This document shows positions 24,415 through 36,900 of a stretch of 64,000 nucleotides of DNA, piece after piece. The DNA comes from Sambucus nigra. Its lineage: Eukaryota; Streptophyta; Magnoliopsida; Dipsacales; Adoxaceae. The notes under the pieces are model-generated. The model was not told the origin of the DNA, did not search any database, and worked only from the letters and a program-made list of their open reading frames with translations. Made by a program: the position numbers and the translations under genes. Every line of letters begins with the position of its first letter. The first letter of the stretch is position 1. The DNA lies in the NCBI GenBank assembly GCA_949130495.1, contig OX422209.1:695747757-695811756 (forward strand), read 5' to 3'.

Positions 24415-26076
24415 TCAAACTTTCAGCGTCTTTTCTATTTTGCCCTTCAGGGAAAAGCATTTATCGATTAGGTTACCATGGTCCTGGTATAATTCATACC
24501 ATAGACTTTTTTTCCTCTTGTGAGGAGGAGCTTTTAATTTCTTGGGCCACCTCAGGGTTCGATCATTCTTGATCTCATCCAATATATGTTCGCAGCTGAC
24601 TGTGAGGGGAATGTAGTCAGCAAACTTATCGTTCGCTAATGTCTTCTTTCGATCTTTGTTCTTACTTTGGAACTTTCCCCAATTACTAGTACCCTTCTGA
24701 TCCTCATACTTTGCTGCCACTGCTTCTTCAGCATTCATGACCTTGTAGTCCATTGCCAATAACTTGGCCATGGACTTTTGTGGGTTTTTGACAAGATTCC
24801 AGAGTAGCTTCCCCTTCTATAGACCTCCTATCAAATCTGTCGTTACAATGCTTTCCTCATATCTTTGACTTCTAGCATTTCCTTGTTGAACCTCGCAATA
24901 TATTCCATGAGACTCTCAATCTTTCCCTACTTAACGTATAACAGGCGAGTCTTCTTCTTTTGGGGTCTCACCCTGAAGCATAAGTTGTGTATAAATTTCT
25001 ATACATGTTGTTTAAAGTTTTCGATTGAATTCTTCGGGAGTGAGGTGAACCATACGTGGGTGGCTCCAGTCAAAGTGCTTGAAAAGGCATGGCACCTCAT
25101 CTCATCTGAGACTGAGTAAATGTCTACAGATGACTATTACATCTCGGCGTGGTGAACTGGATTGGTGCTCCCATCATACTTGGGAGTGATCATTGGTGGC
25201 TTGAACTTAGCCGGGGTTGGAAAATTGACAATCCTATCCATAAAGGGAGAGCCTTCTGAATAGCCCCTCTATAAGGGATCTCGGCTTTTGAGAATGTCTC
25301 CAATTTTTCTTCTAACCTTTCGATTGAGTTGTTCCAGGGTCTTTTGGCTGCTTCTATAACATCATCCTGGATGACATTATCTCCTGCCACCTCACCCGGT
25401 CGAACCAGAGGTTACCTTACTACAGACCTTTGTCGACTATTCACTTTTCTTAACTCCTCATCTCGACCGTATGGGGTTCGACACCCCACTCCTTCTCTTC
25501 TGGAGCCGAAAATACTCCTTGATCTGGATAGCCGATCTTTGAGATCACCCACTGGGCCTAGCCTTTCATAGCCGACCCTCTGCTTAACTGATTAAAAGTT
25601 GAGCCCCTGGATTGATTGTCCTTAAAAGGCCTCCTACTGTGTCCTCGACTAACTTTAATGGGTCATATAGTGTTTCCTGATATTTCATATGGCTCCCAGC
25701 ATTCAGCCTGAGAGTTTCAATCTCATAGTCATCATACCTATCCTTCGGGCAGTGCTGACCTTGCCTCTCCAGGTGTAAAAGCCTAGGGTCTGTAACGTAT
25801 CTTCCCTATTGAAGATGTTGTAACTCCTTGTGCAGTGCCTAGGGTGGTCCCCAGGCACCTGGATGCTGCTCCATAGCTTCCAGAGTAATCATCTCCGATA
25901 TAACTCCAATGGGTCTAACCAACATATTTTGGCTAAAAGGCAGCCAACATTTCCTGCATTGCCTTCTGGATAGTCACCAATGACTTTAACGCCATATCCA
26001 CCTCTTCCATCTCTGACTGAGGAAGTGAGTGATTGGAACTAGGGTGGTCAGCTGGTGGTGGGAATTCTGATGCCAT
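24415..26076 (-). pseudogene. Gag remnant (Tat-type Ty3)
   Basis: Gag forms the particle and binds RNA. A likely start at 26076 (minus) opens Met-Ala-Ser-Glu-Phe-Pro-Pro-Pro and an acidic N-terminus, but TAG codons appear within ~65 codons. The C-terminal island (24771-24415) ends with Tyr-Gln-Asp-His-Gly-Asn-Leu-Ile-Asp-Lys-Cys-Phe-Ser-Leu-Lys. This matches the Cys/His finger of Tat gag, here missing its first Cys. Another island lies at 25390-25190. Confidence 0.82.
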
Positions 26077-26262
26077 GTTTCAAACCTGATGGATGAGTTG
26101 TAAACTGAAAAGTAGAAGCTTAGAAGCTCAACATGAACTCTTTCAATGGTGAAACGGATCCATAAGTGGGGAGGACTAGTTCACCACCAGAGAATCTAGT
26201 GAGTGAAAGTTAGAGAAGGGAAGAGATGATAATTCTCATTCCCACAGACGATGCCAGACTGA

Positions 26263-27110
26263 TGATACCAAAAATGGTACCACCAGGTCACAATGATAAT
26301 GAGCTCAAACAGGTATAACAATGGCAGAAAATAAGTAATATAATAGTAAGAGAATGAGATGAGGCAAAGATGGATTGAACACTATAATTAAGTGGTTCAG
26401 CCAAATTATGGCCTACGTCCACTATGTAGTGTGTCATCCACTAAATGAGGCTCTAATGGCCTGAATATACAAGGACTCAAGCTTTCTCTCTCTTACAGTG
26501 AGTTTGTAAGAGTTTTTATATTGTTTTTAATATGTGATCCCTTTACAAGAGGTAGAGGACAAGTATTTATAGTGCCTAGGGGGTGTAATGCACCCCCTAA
26601 GCATGCGGTAGGTGTATGATGATGAAGTCTTCCAATAAGATGATGACAGTTTTCCATAGCACATGAAACTAATGATAATGAAATATCCCCTCAAGTGAGG
26701 GGATAATTTGGTTGTAACAGAATTGCCCATGTAGGACATGCCACCTTGGAACCTTCTACTACTCGTTCTATTTGGTGTCGTCTAGAAAAATCTCGGCCTA
26801 GATGAGTAGGAGGTTGCTGATGCAGTGCATGACTTTATGATAGTAGTAACAAGTGTGGTCCCGATCGAAGGACTCAGGCCAAGGTGGACTAAGCAGGTCA
26901 TTTCCTGGTGTCAGCTGGAGTAGAGGACGAGAGATGTCCTTGCTAATGAAATGTTCCCCTGAGGTCTCGACCAAATGTATGGTCAAGGTTATGAAGTACG
27001 ATATAAACCATGTTCTGTACGAGTCTTGGAAACGACCTACATGAGATCCTCATGGAAGCTCAGTTGTTGGTGGTAAACATGTCGTCCTAATACGAGGTCA
27101 CACTTGGTCA
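26263..27110 (-). mobile_element. 5' LTR of the Tat-type element
   Basis: 848 bp; plus-strand start TGATACC, end GGTCA, so its terminal TG...CA is intact. The primer-site region lies just left of it. TATA box (antisense) at 26564-26571, with the same two hairpins as in the other LTR. Confidence 0.9.
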
Positions 27111-28352
27111 TATTAATCTGCTACAACATCAAAGTCTTCTCCACCACTTTCATCATTAGCTTCATCGCCTTATACTTTCATATCCCCAACACCTTCTCCG
27201 ACACATCATTCTTCCTATATATCCTAACCAACATCATCCTTGTCACCACTGCCTCCTTATAAATACGCACTACCATTTTCTCCATCACCTTCTCCATATA
27301 CCTCCCCTAAATCATCATTTTCTCCTTATCCTTTTAAATCCCCACCACCATCTCCATCACCCTTGCCAACTTTTATGCACATGTCTCAACCACCACAACA
27401 ATCTTCACCATCACCACAACCTTCCTATGTTGACATATCCCCACAACAACTATCTCCATAACATCCATAACAATCTTCACCATCACCACAGCCTTCCTAT
27501 GTTGACATATCCCCACAACAACTATCTCCATCACCTTCGCCAACTTTTATAGACATATCTCATCCGCCATAAAAATCTTCACCATCACCACAACCTTTAT
27601 ATGTTGACACATCCCCAATACAACTATCTCCATCACCTTCTCCAACTTTTATACACACGCCTCAACCACCACAATAATCTTCACCATCACCACAACCTTC
27701 CTATATTGACATATCCCCACAATAATTATCTCCATTACCTTCCCCTCCTCTTTTTTATATTTTCCCATCAACACAGTCCCCATCTCCACTGGCTCATGTT
27801 TTTGAATCCCTACCACAACTATCTTCATCACCTTCTCCAACATTGATATACATGTCTCCACCACCACCATATTTATCACCTTATCCTTACAATATCTTTA
27901 TATCCCCACGCAACCTTCTTTTCCACCACAACTTCCTAACGTTTATAAACCCCCACACCTCCATCTCCATCACCACCGACTCCTTGCATGGATAAATCTC
28001 CACCACCTCTATCCGCATCACCACCACCACCACACGATCCCAAAGACCTCCACCACCACCACCATCCCAGAAAAACCACCATCACCCCCATAATGAAGAC
28101 CACCAACTCTATCTCGAAGACCTCCATCCCCCCCCCCCCTCTCGAAGACACCCACCACTTCCATCTCGAAGACCACTCCCATCATCTCGAAGACCACCAC
28201 CCCCACCATCCCGAAGACCACCCCCACCATCCCGAAGACCACCACAACCATCCCGAAGACCACCTCCACCTTCACGAAGGCCACCACCACTTATTTTACC
28301 ACTACCTTTTCCCTTCAAAAATCCTCCTCTACCCAGAAGGTTGCTAAACTAA
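27111..28352 (+). pseudogene. Extensin-like pseudogene, segment 3: 34-residue repeats and PSRRP tail
   Basis: Proline/serine coding resumes after the Tat element. At 27401-27720 a 102-base (34-codon) unit recurs: TCTTCACCATCACCACA starts near 27402, 27474, 27576 and 27678, the first interval shortened to 72. Units encode Ser-Ser-Pro-Ser-Pro-Gln-Pro-Ser-Tyr-Val-Asp. Several CAA codons have become TAA. From ~28020 the tail encodes Pro-Pro-Pro-Ser-Arg-Arg repeats and ends Pro-Arg-Arg-Leu-Leu-Asn-stop at 28352. Glycine-rich minus-strand frames here are shadows. Confidence 0.75.
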
Positions 28353-29130
28353 TTAATAGCTCAACATCAATAAGGTATGTACTGTTTATTTATGGGTGGC
28401 GCTAAAGGCACCTATAAAATTGCTCGATAACACAATAGTATTATTTTTTAAACATGATGTAGAATCCTTTTATTTGTTGTGTTGTATTTCAAAGAAATTT
28501 TGGGATTCCTTTAGCACCATATTTATGTAGTTTTCTTGCTGATTATTTTTAAAATTATTATCTTACTAAGAAAATATTTTTTTTGCAGCTGATTTAATAA
28601 TGACAATAAATCCAATGCGAAGAAATAGTATATTACAACGAAGTTGCATTGGTTGTTGATAAGGCTAAAGAAAACAATTTAGTGTGAAATAAAGGATTCA
28701 ACATGGTCATTATGCTTTTTACTTTTCTTATTGATTTCTATGAAACACAATTGTACACTTAAGTTGATAAATATTTAATAAAGGGAATTTTATTTCATTG
28801 ATTCCTCTTTAGTCCCTTCACTTTTCATTATATTGTTACTTAATATGTGAAGGTAGGGTATTTGGATTTTATTTTGAAGTATAAATCAATGTGTGTGTGT
28901 GTGTCAAAGAGAGAAAGAGAAACCATTAAATTAGTTATAGTTGAATATAATCTTGCATCCTTTAAACTTAAGGAACATATAAATGTTACTCTCCAAAAAC
29001 AAATTATTATGTTATAATGGTATGTAAGAAGTTTTGTAGACCTGTCACATTTCAATTCTTTTGGAACAATTCAACATGTATATGTGTGATATGTAATATG
29101 ATCTTACTGTAAAAATCTTTATTTAGTCAC
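28353..29130 (+). other. 3' flank of the extensin-like pseudogene
   Basis: AT-rich, non-coding, with a (TG)n tract near 28890-28905. The same flank follows copies C and D and, shortened, copy B, so it was duplicated with the gene. It ends at TTTAGTCACAA, the junction with copy B. Confidence 0.8.
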
Positions 29131-30390
29131 AATTACCATCACCACCACGACCACCTTCATTATCTCCTTCCCCTTCTTTTGTATATACATCCACCAACTC
29201 CATCAATACTTCCTCCGCTCATTTACAAATAACCACAAGTGCCATTGTTTCCTTATGCTTTCAAATCCCCTAAATCACCATTGTTTCCTTATGCTTATAA
29301 ATCCCCGCCGCTATCTCCATCACCGTTGCCAATTTTTAAACACACATCTTAACAACCATAACAATATTTAGCACCACCACAACATTCCTATATTGGCATA
29401 TGCCCACAAAAAATATCTCCATCATCTTCTCCAACTTTTATAGACACGTCTCAAATGCCATATTAGTCTTCTCCATCACCACTACCGTCCTATGTTGACA
29501 CATCCTCACAAAAACTGTCTCTGTCACTTTCACCAACTTTTATAGACATGTCTCAACAGCCATGAAATCTTCACCATCACCATAACTTTCATATGTTGAC
29601 ACATCCCCATTGCAACTCTCTCCACCACATTCTCTAACTTTTATTAACACGCCTCAACTACCACAACAATCTTCACCATCACCACAATCTTCCTATGACG
29701 ATATATCCCCACAATAATGATCTCCATCACCTTCCCCTCCTACTTTTTACATTTCCCCACTAACACAGTCCCCATCACCATTGCCTAATATTTTTGAATC
29801 ACTACCACAACCATCTCCATCACTTTCTCCAACATTGATATACAAGTCTCCCTACCACCATCTCTTCCCAATATCCATATATCCCCACCTCAACCATATT
29901 TGTCACCACAACTTCCTAACATTTATAACCCCCCACCACCTCCATATCCATCACCACCAACTCCTTACATGGATAAATCTCCCCCACCACCATCCCAAAG
30001 ACATCCACCACCGCTATCCTGAAGACCAGCCCCACTATCCCGAAGTCCCTAACCACCATATCGAAGACCACCTCCACCACCATCTCGAAGACCACCACCA
30101 CTATCCCTAAGACCACATCCACCATCCTTAAGGCCACCACCACCATCCTGAAAACCACCTCCACCATCCCTAAGGCCACCACTATTTAACTTGTCACTAC
30201 CTTTGCCCTTCAGAAATCCTCCTCCTCCCAAAAGGTTATTAAACTAATTATGAGTTCAACATGAATAAGATATGTATTGGTATGTAAGTAGTTTTGCAGA
30301 CCTGTGACCTTTCAATTCTTTTGGAATAATTAAACTTGTAGATGTGTGATATTTAATATGATCTTACTCTAAAAATCTTTATTTAGTCAC
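29131..30390 (+). pseudogene. Extensin-like tandem copy B (3' half only)
   Basis: Begins abruptly after TTTAGTCAC with TTACCATCACCACC, corresponding to the segment-2 sequence near 17875, so the promoter, signal peptide and YKSPPPP domain are absent. It repeats the 34-residue units and the PSRRP tail, ending at TAA 30245-30247, with many internal stops. Its 3' flank lacks ~650 bases present in copy A (about 28375-29020). Confidence 0.75.
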
Positions 30391-32370
30391 AATTACCATC
30401 ACCACCACAACCACCTTCATTATCTCCTTCTTCTTCTTTTGTATATACATCCCCACCAACACCAACTCCATCCATACTTCCTCCTCTCATTTACAAATAT
30501 CCGTCATTGCCATTGTCTCCTTATGCTTTCAAATCCCCTAAATCATTATTGTTTCTTTATGCTTATAAATCCCCACCGCTATCTTCATCACCCTTGCCAA
30601 CTTTTATACCCACGTCTCAACCACCACAACAATATTTAGCATCACCACAACCTTACTATATTGGCATATCCCCACAACAACTATCTCCATTATCTTCGTC
30701 AACTTTTATAGACACGTCTTGATTGCCATATAAATATTCACCATCGCCATAACCTTCCTATGTTTACACATCGTCACAACAACTGTCTCTGTCACTTTCA
30801 CCAACTTTTATAGACACGTCTCAATAGCCACGACAATCTTCACCATCACCACAACCTTCATATGTTGACAAATACCCATTGTAACTCTCTCCACCACCTT
30901 CGCTAAGTTTTATAGACACGCCTCAACCACCACAACAATCTTCACCATCACCACAACCTTCGTATGTCGACATATCCCGACAAAAATTATCTTCATCACC
31001 GTCCCCACATCCTTTTTACATTTACCCACTAACACTGTCCCCATCACCATTGCCTAATATTTTTGAATCACTACCATAACCATCTCCATCACTTTCTCCA
31101 ACATTGATATACATGTCTCCACCACCACCATCTCATCCCAATATCCATATATCCCCACCTCGACCATATTTGTCACCACCATTTCCTAACATTTATAATC
31201 CCCCACCACCTTCATCTCTATCACCACCAACTCCTTGCATGGAAAATATCCACCACCACCATCCCGAAGACCTCCACCACCACCACCATCCTGAAAACCA
31301 TGCCCAATTAAATCCCGAAGACCATCACCACCCCAATCTCGAAGACCACCATCACCCCCATCTTGAAGACCTCCACCACCGCTATCCCGAAGACTCTCAC
31401 CACCATCTCGAAGACCACATCCATCCATCTTGAAGACCACAACCACTCACCTGAAGACCACCTCCACCATCCTGAAGGCCACCAATGTTGTCCCGAAAAC
31501 CACCTCCACCATCTCGAAGGCCACCACTACTTACTTTGCCACTACCTTTGCCCTTCAGAAATCCTCCTCCTCCCAAAACGTTGTTAAACTAATTACTAGT
31601 TCACCATGAATAAGATATGTTTTGTTTATTTATGGGTGGTGATAAGGCACCCCAAAAATTTCTCCATAAGATGATAGTATTGTTTTTAAAATGTGGTGTA
31701 CAAATATTTTATGCATTGTATGGTGTTTGGGAGAAATTTTTGGATTCCTTTAGCACCATATTTATACAGTTAGCTTGTTGGTTATTTGAAAAGTTATTAT
31801 CTTACTGATAAAATGTAATCTTTGTAGTTCATTTTATTATGAGAATAAATCAAATGTGAAGAAATCATATATTACAACAGGGATGCATTGGTTATTGTTT
31901 AAGGTTAACGAAAACAACTTAGTACGAAATAAAGGACTCGACCTGGTCATTGTGCTTTGTACTTTTCTTCTTATTATTTTTGAAATGCGATTGTCCACTC
32001 AAGTTGATAAATGTTTAATAAAAGGAACTTTATTACATCGATTTCTCGTTAGGACCTTCACTTTTCATTATTTTGTTACTCAATATATGAAGGCAGGGTA
32101 TTTGAATTTTATCTTGAAGTATAAATGCAATATGTGTGTGCGTGTGCCTGAAAGAGAGAAACGACATTAAATTAGTTATAGATTAATATAATCTTACAAC
32201 ATTTACTTAAGAAAAATAGAAATGTTACTCTCCAAAAACAAATTATTATATCGTAGTGGTATGTAAGAAGTTTTGTAGACCTGTCACCTTTCAATTATTT
32301 TGGAACAACTTAGCGTGTACATGTGGGATATTTAATGTGATCTTACTCTAAAAATCTTTATTTAGTCACA
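30391..32370 (+). pseudogene. Extensin-like tandem copy C (3' half plus full 3' flank)
   Basis: Starts with the same TTAGTCAC/AATTACCATC junction as copy B. The PSRRP tail ends at TAA 31590-31592. A full-length copy of the flank follows to about 32370. Frameshifts and CAA-to-TAA stops abound. The frames 31104-31433 (His-rich) and minus 31186-31446 (Gly-rich) are out of phase. Confidence 0.75.
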
Positions 32371-33235
32371 AAAATTTCTTAACAAAATCAAAAGGATTTA
32401 GGAAACCCTTTGGGTTTGTCGTGGGTATTGACATCCCATTCTTTATTCAATCAATTCTCACATTATTGTTATTGGATAATTCAATCCAAAATTTCTTGAT
32501 ACCAATTATCATTTATATATAAATTTAATTCCTAATAATTTATTTTATACTCATAAACTATGAACTACATTTTTGCCACTGTTTACAATGTTATTACAAG
32601 TAATTGAACTATTACAACAACTCATGATCCGGACCAACCTATTGATTTCTAGCAACACTAAACAAACGTACCTAGGTCTTAAAACATTCCTCACACATGA
32701 TGATCACACATCATGTTGTCGTCGACATACCATTGGATCTCCACGTCATGTTGCTGTAAACATTCTTCATACACATTAGATGTGACATGGGGTTCTTGTC
32801 TTAAGGCTCCCTAGAAGGAGTGTCATGACAAGTAAACTGATTGACTGACCATCCCCTAGATTTTACATCATTAATGGAGGAAGGATCTTGACAAGATGGA
32901 TTTTTAAGTGTTGTTTTAGTAAAACCTTCTTAATCAAAATTCCTTTGACTTATCTACAATATTCTAGCTAAATGTACAATGGCAAGTAAGGGTGTCAATG
33001 AAACTTAAGAGTAAGGAATATGCAGTGAAAACTAGTGGAAACAATATTTTCATAATTTAAAGTTGTTTTTAGGGAAGCTTTGTATTATTAATCAAGAACA
33101 TAAGAAATAAGTAAAACTAATAAAATCAGTGAAAGTGGGGAAACTATTTTTTTTATAAAAGTACAGGGTTTAAAAATTCACCTTCAAGGCTTCCTTTTTT
33201 TTAATTAAGTAATCTCTAATTTTAAGATACTCTAA
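32371..33235. other. Spacer between copies C and D
   Basis: AT-rich; I recognise no gene or repeat in it. Confidence 0.5.
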
Positions 33236-34396
33236 CCACGAAGACCACCTCACCCCCATCACAAAGACCACCACCTACATCTAGAATAACTTCACCACCC
33301 CCTCCGTCTCGAAGACCTCCACCATCCCCATCCCGAAGACCACCACCACCCTCATCTCGAAGACCTCCACTACTGCCATCCCGAAGACCATCCCCACCAT
33401 ACTAAAGATCCACCACCATTTCGAAGACAACCCTCCCACCATCCCGAAGACCACCACCACCATTTCAAATACCACCTCCACCATTCCTAAGGCCGCCACC
33501 ACCATTCCCAAGACCACGTCCACCATCGCAAAGGCCACCACCGCTTACTTTGCCACTACTTTTGCCCTTAAGAATACTTCTCCTCCTAAAAGTTTGGTAA
33601 ACTAATCATTATCTTAACATCAATAAGGTATGTATTGTTTATTTATGGATGGTGCTAAGGGCATCCAAAAAATTGCTCCATAACACCATAGTATTCTTTT
33701 TAAAACATGATGTACAATGCAATTATGCATTGTGTGGTGTTTAAGAGAAAACTTTTGATTCCTTTAACACCATATTTATGTAGTTTGCTTGTTTAGTATT
33801 TTTATATTTATTATCCTACTCATAAAATAAGGTTTTTCAACTGATTTAATAATGAGAATAAATCCAATGAGAAGAAATCATATATTATAGCGGAGTTGCG
33901 TTGGTCATTGGTTAAGGGTAAAGAAAAAAAAATAGTGCAACATAAAGGATTCTACGTAGTCATTATGCTTTGTACTTTTCTTATTAATTTATTTGAAACA
34001 CAATTGAACACTCAAGTTGATAAATGTGTAATAAAAACGAACTTTATTCCATTAATATCTCTTTAGGCCCTTCATTTTTCCTTATTTTGTTACTTAATAT
34101 GTGAAGGTAGGGTATTTAAATTTTATTTAGAATTACAAAAGCAATATGTGTGTGTGTGTGTGTGTGAAAGAGAGAGAGAGAGAGAACATTAAATTAATTA
34201 TTGATTAATATAATCTCACATCCTTTAAACCCAAGGAAAATAGAAATGTTGCTCTCCAAAAACAAATTATTATGTCATAGTAGTATCTAAGAAGTTTTGT
34301 AGACCTGTCACGTTTCAATTATTTTAGAACGACTCAACATGTAGATGCGTGATATTTAATATATTCTTACTTTAAAAATATTTTTTTAATCACAAC
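33236..34396 (+). pseudogene. Extensin-like tandem copy D (PSRRP tail and 3' flank only)
   Basis: Contains only the final Pro-Ser-Arg-Arg-Pro repeats, ending at TAA 33603-33605, then the familiar 3' flank with (TG)n(AG)n at 34147-34185. The most truncated copy. Minus frame 33281-33541 is a low-complexity shadow. Confidence 0.7.
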
Positions 34397-36900
34397 AATT
34401 CATTTTTTATCGACTTAAAAATACTGCCAATTGCTCTTTTAGGATAATAAATAAGAAAACATCTTTACTTTCAACTTCTCATTTTTAACCACGCGTGTTA
34501 GATTACCTCAAATCTAAATACTAATAATTTAAATTTATTACAATTTTCATTGATCATGGGATAAAAATATTTATCTTTCTAAGAAAATTAATTTTAGACT
34601 TCCAAAAACTCTTGAAAATTAGAAGAAAACCTTTATAATGAACTACCCACTGGGGACCATTCATTCAAATTAATTTTGTAACTTAAGATTAAGTTTTTGA
34701 GTTTAAAATTCATAAAACAAAATTTAACCCAAGAAAAGCCTATCTCTTGTTTGTTTCTCAAGCAAATAATGAAATTAAATTTCAAATATTTTCTTAAAGA
34801 TCATTCACCCTTTCTTAAGTCATGTATTTATATGTGAAAGACTATTATTAATGTTTAAAGGAGCATAAAAATAGAAATTTAAGAATTAAAAAAAAACATA
34901 AACATGGCAATAAAGACTTTATTTCTCCCCTTGAATGGGATATTAGCTTTCCATATGGTAAATTTACACAAATTATTTAAAAATAATTCCATCAAAAGAC
35001 TTATAAAAACATAAATGAGTGAGAAAGTATGAATCTATTTTCACCAATAACCTCCAAATCTTATAAAAATACACCCCACAACTATAAGTGTTGCACCAAA
35101 TATAACAGAATAAGAACAATAATATCCTCACACTCTTTGAAATTTACACTCAAAATCACAATGTTCCTCTCTCAATATATATTCCCCCTCACACTCAAAC
35201 TCTCCAAAAATAAAAATAAAAATGAAAACTACACACTCAACTACATTAAGATCTACTCCTAAAGATGAAGAGAAATCTGAAAATGGGTCTTGTGTCTTGT
35301 GTCTTGTGTCTTGTAAGAGATCTTTTTTTGAATGAGTCTTATGTCCAGAATATCCTGAGACAAAAGTTGACATTGGTTGAGTCATTTTTGGAAAGTGTAA
35401 GAGGGTGTGCATGGGTTGGAGATTGTTGCGCCATTTTTGAGCTTTGGTAGTCAGGTATAGGTTTAAAGAGGTGGTTAGAGGTTTACAAGGGAAAAGAGAG
35501 GGAAATATGAGAGTTGACCTTTGGTATATTTTATGTTTTCTTATTCACACACACATAAAAACACGTATATATATATATATATTGAATAGAAAAGAGGAAG
35601 AAATAAACGAATAAGATAAATTGAGAGAGGAAGAAAAATATGTGAAGTAATAGAATAGAGAAAGAAATAAACGAATGAGATAAATTGAGATTTTCTCATC
35701 AAAAAGGAAATGAACCATGTATATAAATGGGTATTATATTGTGAGAGGGTGGTACACTCATCTGCCCCACTATATTTGCATTGTCTTATTTCGTTTCACA
35801 ATAATAAATGTTGATTCTAGTTCAAGAGGTCTCCAGATAGCTTCACTAAACTCATATCGGATCATTCATGCCATTTGCCTTAAGCTAATCACTTAGGATA
35901 AATGTATATTGTCTTGCGAACTTAGATTCACCCATGGCTAAACATACTTTTCATTATTGGAAAATGTTATACTTTTAACCTTATGGTCATTTTTGAGATT
36001 TTTCAATACAAGATGGTATATTCTTCCTATACAGAATCTTACAGTTTTAAATGCATCCTTGTGTTTATAATTTTTCTTGTTCTTAGTGTTAGGAGTTTAT
36101 TCTTAAGACCATGCATGTCATTTACTTTTCAATAAAGGTGTGTCACTTTAATTATGAAAATCTCAAAATCTCAAAAGGATGAATAACGTCTCAAAGTAGA
36201 CCTAGGGTCTTATAAGAGGAGGAGGAGGAGGAGGAGGAGGAGGAGGAGGAGGGGTGTTAGGGACCTAAGGATGTAGTTAAGGGTACAAGGATGGGGTGTA
36301 TATAGATTGGGAAATTATTTTGTGAGTAGGTTGAGGATCATAATTTAGAAGGATTCGCATATAATGGATATATTGGATTGTGATACCTCCTTGATTGACT
36401 TATATGTTTTGTTTCCACCAGTAAAAGTGGACCTGTGGAGTAGAAAATAAGTTAAGTCTAGGAGTTAAGCAACTGATTAGATGTTAGTTAAAATCGATTA
36501 GTGTCAAATTGATTTGACCAAGCGGGTATTGGAAAGTTAGTGTGGGGAATCACATTATGTACCATAATAAACTTTACAAATAAGCCCTCTTTATTCCGAG
36601 TGATTTAAAGATAATTAAATTGTAGTTCAATTGTGATTATTTTGTGAAATTAATCACGATTAAATAAATAAAGAAAATAATTACGGTAATTGTAATTGAA
36701 ATTTGTTAGTATTTATTTGAAATCCAATTTGATTATTAGTCTTGAGTCCCTATTATAGTCCAATACCTAAGTAATAGGCATGAAACTCTCTTAAAGCCTA
36801 ATTTGTCTAAAGCCCGTGACTTATACATATTAAATTGGTTTAATCTAAAATTTAGGTTAATGATTTATTTTGGATGTTTAGAGAGGGAGAGGAAAAATAC
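34397..36900. other. AT-rich intergenic sequence, no recognised gene
   Basis: Holds a triple TGTGTCTT repeat near 35288-35312, a short (TA)n at ~35565-35582, an imperfect direct repeat of AAATAAACGAATNAGATAAATTG at ~35600 and ~35664, and a (GGA)n tract. The small frames at 35029-35262, minus 35128-35412 and 35265-35450 show no domain. Confidence 0.5.
36215..36253. repeat. (GGA)n microsatellite, ~12 units
   Basis: Uninterrupted AGG repeats on the plus strand. Confidence 0.95.

Larger units (their letters stand above)
18047..27110 (-). mobile_element. Decayed Ty3 retrotransposon of the Tat/Retand type
   Basis: Two ~849-bp LTRs (18047-18896, 26263-27110) with ~7% divergence by eye flank 7.4 kb. 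On the minus strand the order is gag, protease, reverse transcriptase, RNase H, integrase, which defines Ty3/Metaviridae. The primer-site region just inside the 5' LTR (minus strand from ~26260) reads TGGCATCGTCTGTGGGAA, one base from the TGGCGCCGTCTGTGGGAA typical of plant Tat elements. Three ~165-bp tandem repeats lie between integrase and the 3' LTR, another Tat trait. Flanks TATAA (18042-18046) and TATTA (27111-27115) look like a target duplication with one mismatch. All frames are interrupted, so it cannot move on its own. Confidence 0.92.
13940..28352 (+). pseudogene. Extensin-like/proline-rich cell-wall protein pseudogene, split by two retroelement insertions
   Basis: Secreted hydroxyproline-rich glycoproteins of this type are cross-linked into the plant cell wall. 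The ATG at 13940 opens a signal peptide (METLWLPLLFTLIICVIA) with likely cleavage after Val-Met-Ala, residue 23. Extensin motifs follow (Tyr-Tyr-Tyr-Lys-Ser then Pro runs), then SPSP-rich repeats, and finally Pro-Ser-Arg-Arg-Pro repeats ending at TAA 28350-28352. Without a 2.96-kb solo LTR and a 9.06-kb Tat element, about 2.4 kb remains, roughly 790 codons. It is dead: TGA at 14045-14047 (codon 36), a frameshift near the C-runs at 14408-14420, and TAA at 14460 and 14565 in the shifted frame. Most stops look like CAA or CGA with C changed to T, as from deamination of methylated cytosine. Three partial tandem copies of the 3' half lie downstream. Confidence 0.85.

Noticed and set aside
19383..27720. 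CRISPR-like arrays from the 165-bp or 102-bp repeats
   Set aside because: Units are long, contiguous and without unique spacers, in plant nuclear DNA.
28018..28318. Glycine-rich minus-strand proteins
   Set aside because: Antisense of the Pro-Ser-Arg-Arg repeats; the plus strand has the signal peptide, repeat periodicity and terminal stop shared by four copies.
31617..32170. Plus frames in the copy C flank
   Set aside because: The homologous flank of copies A and D does not keep these frames, so they are chance openings.
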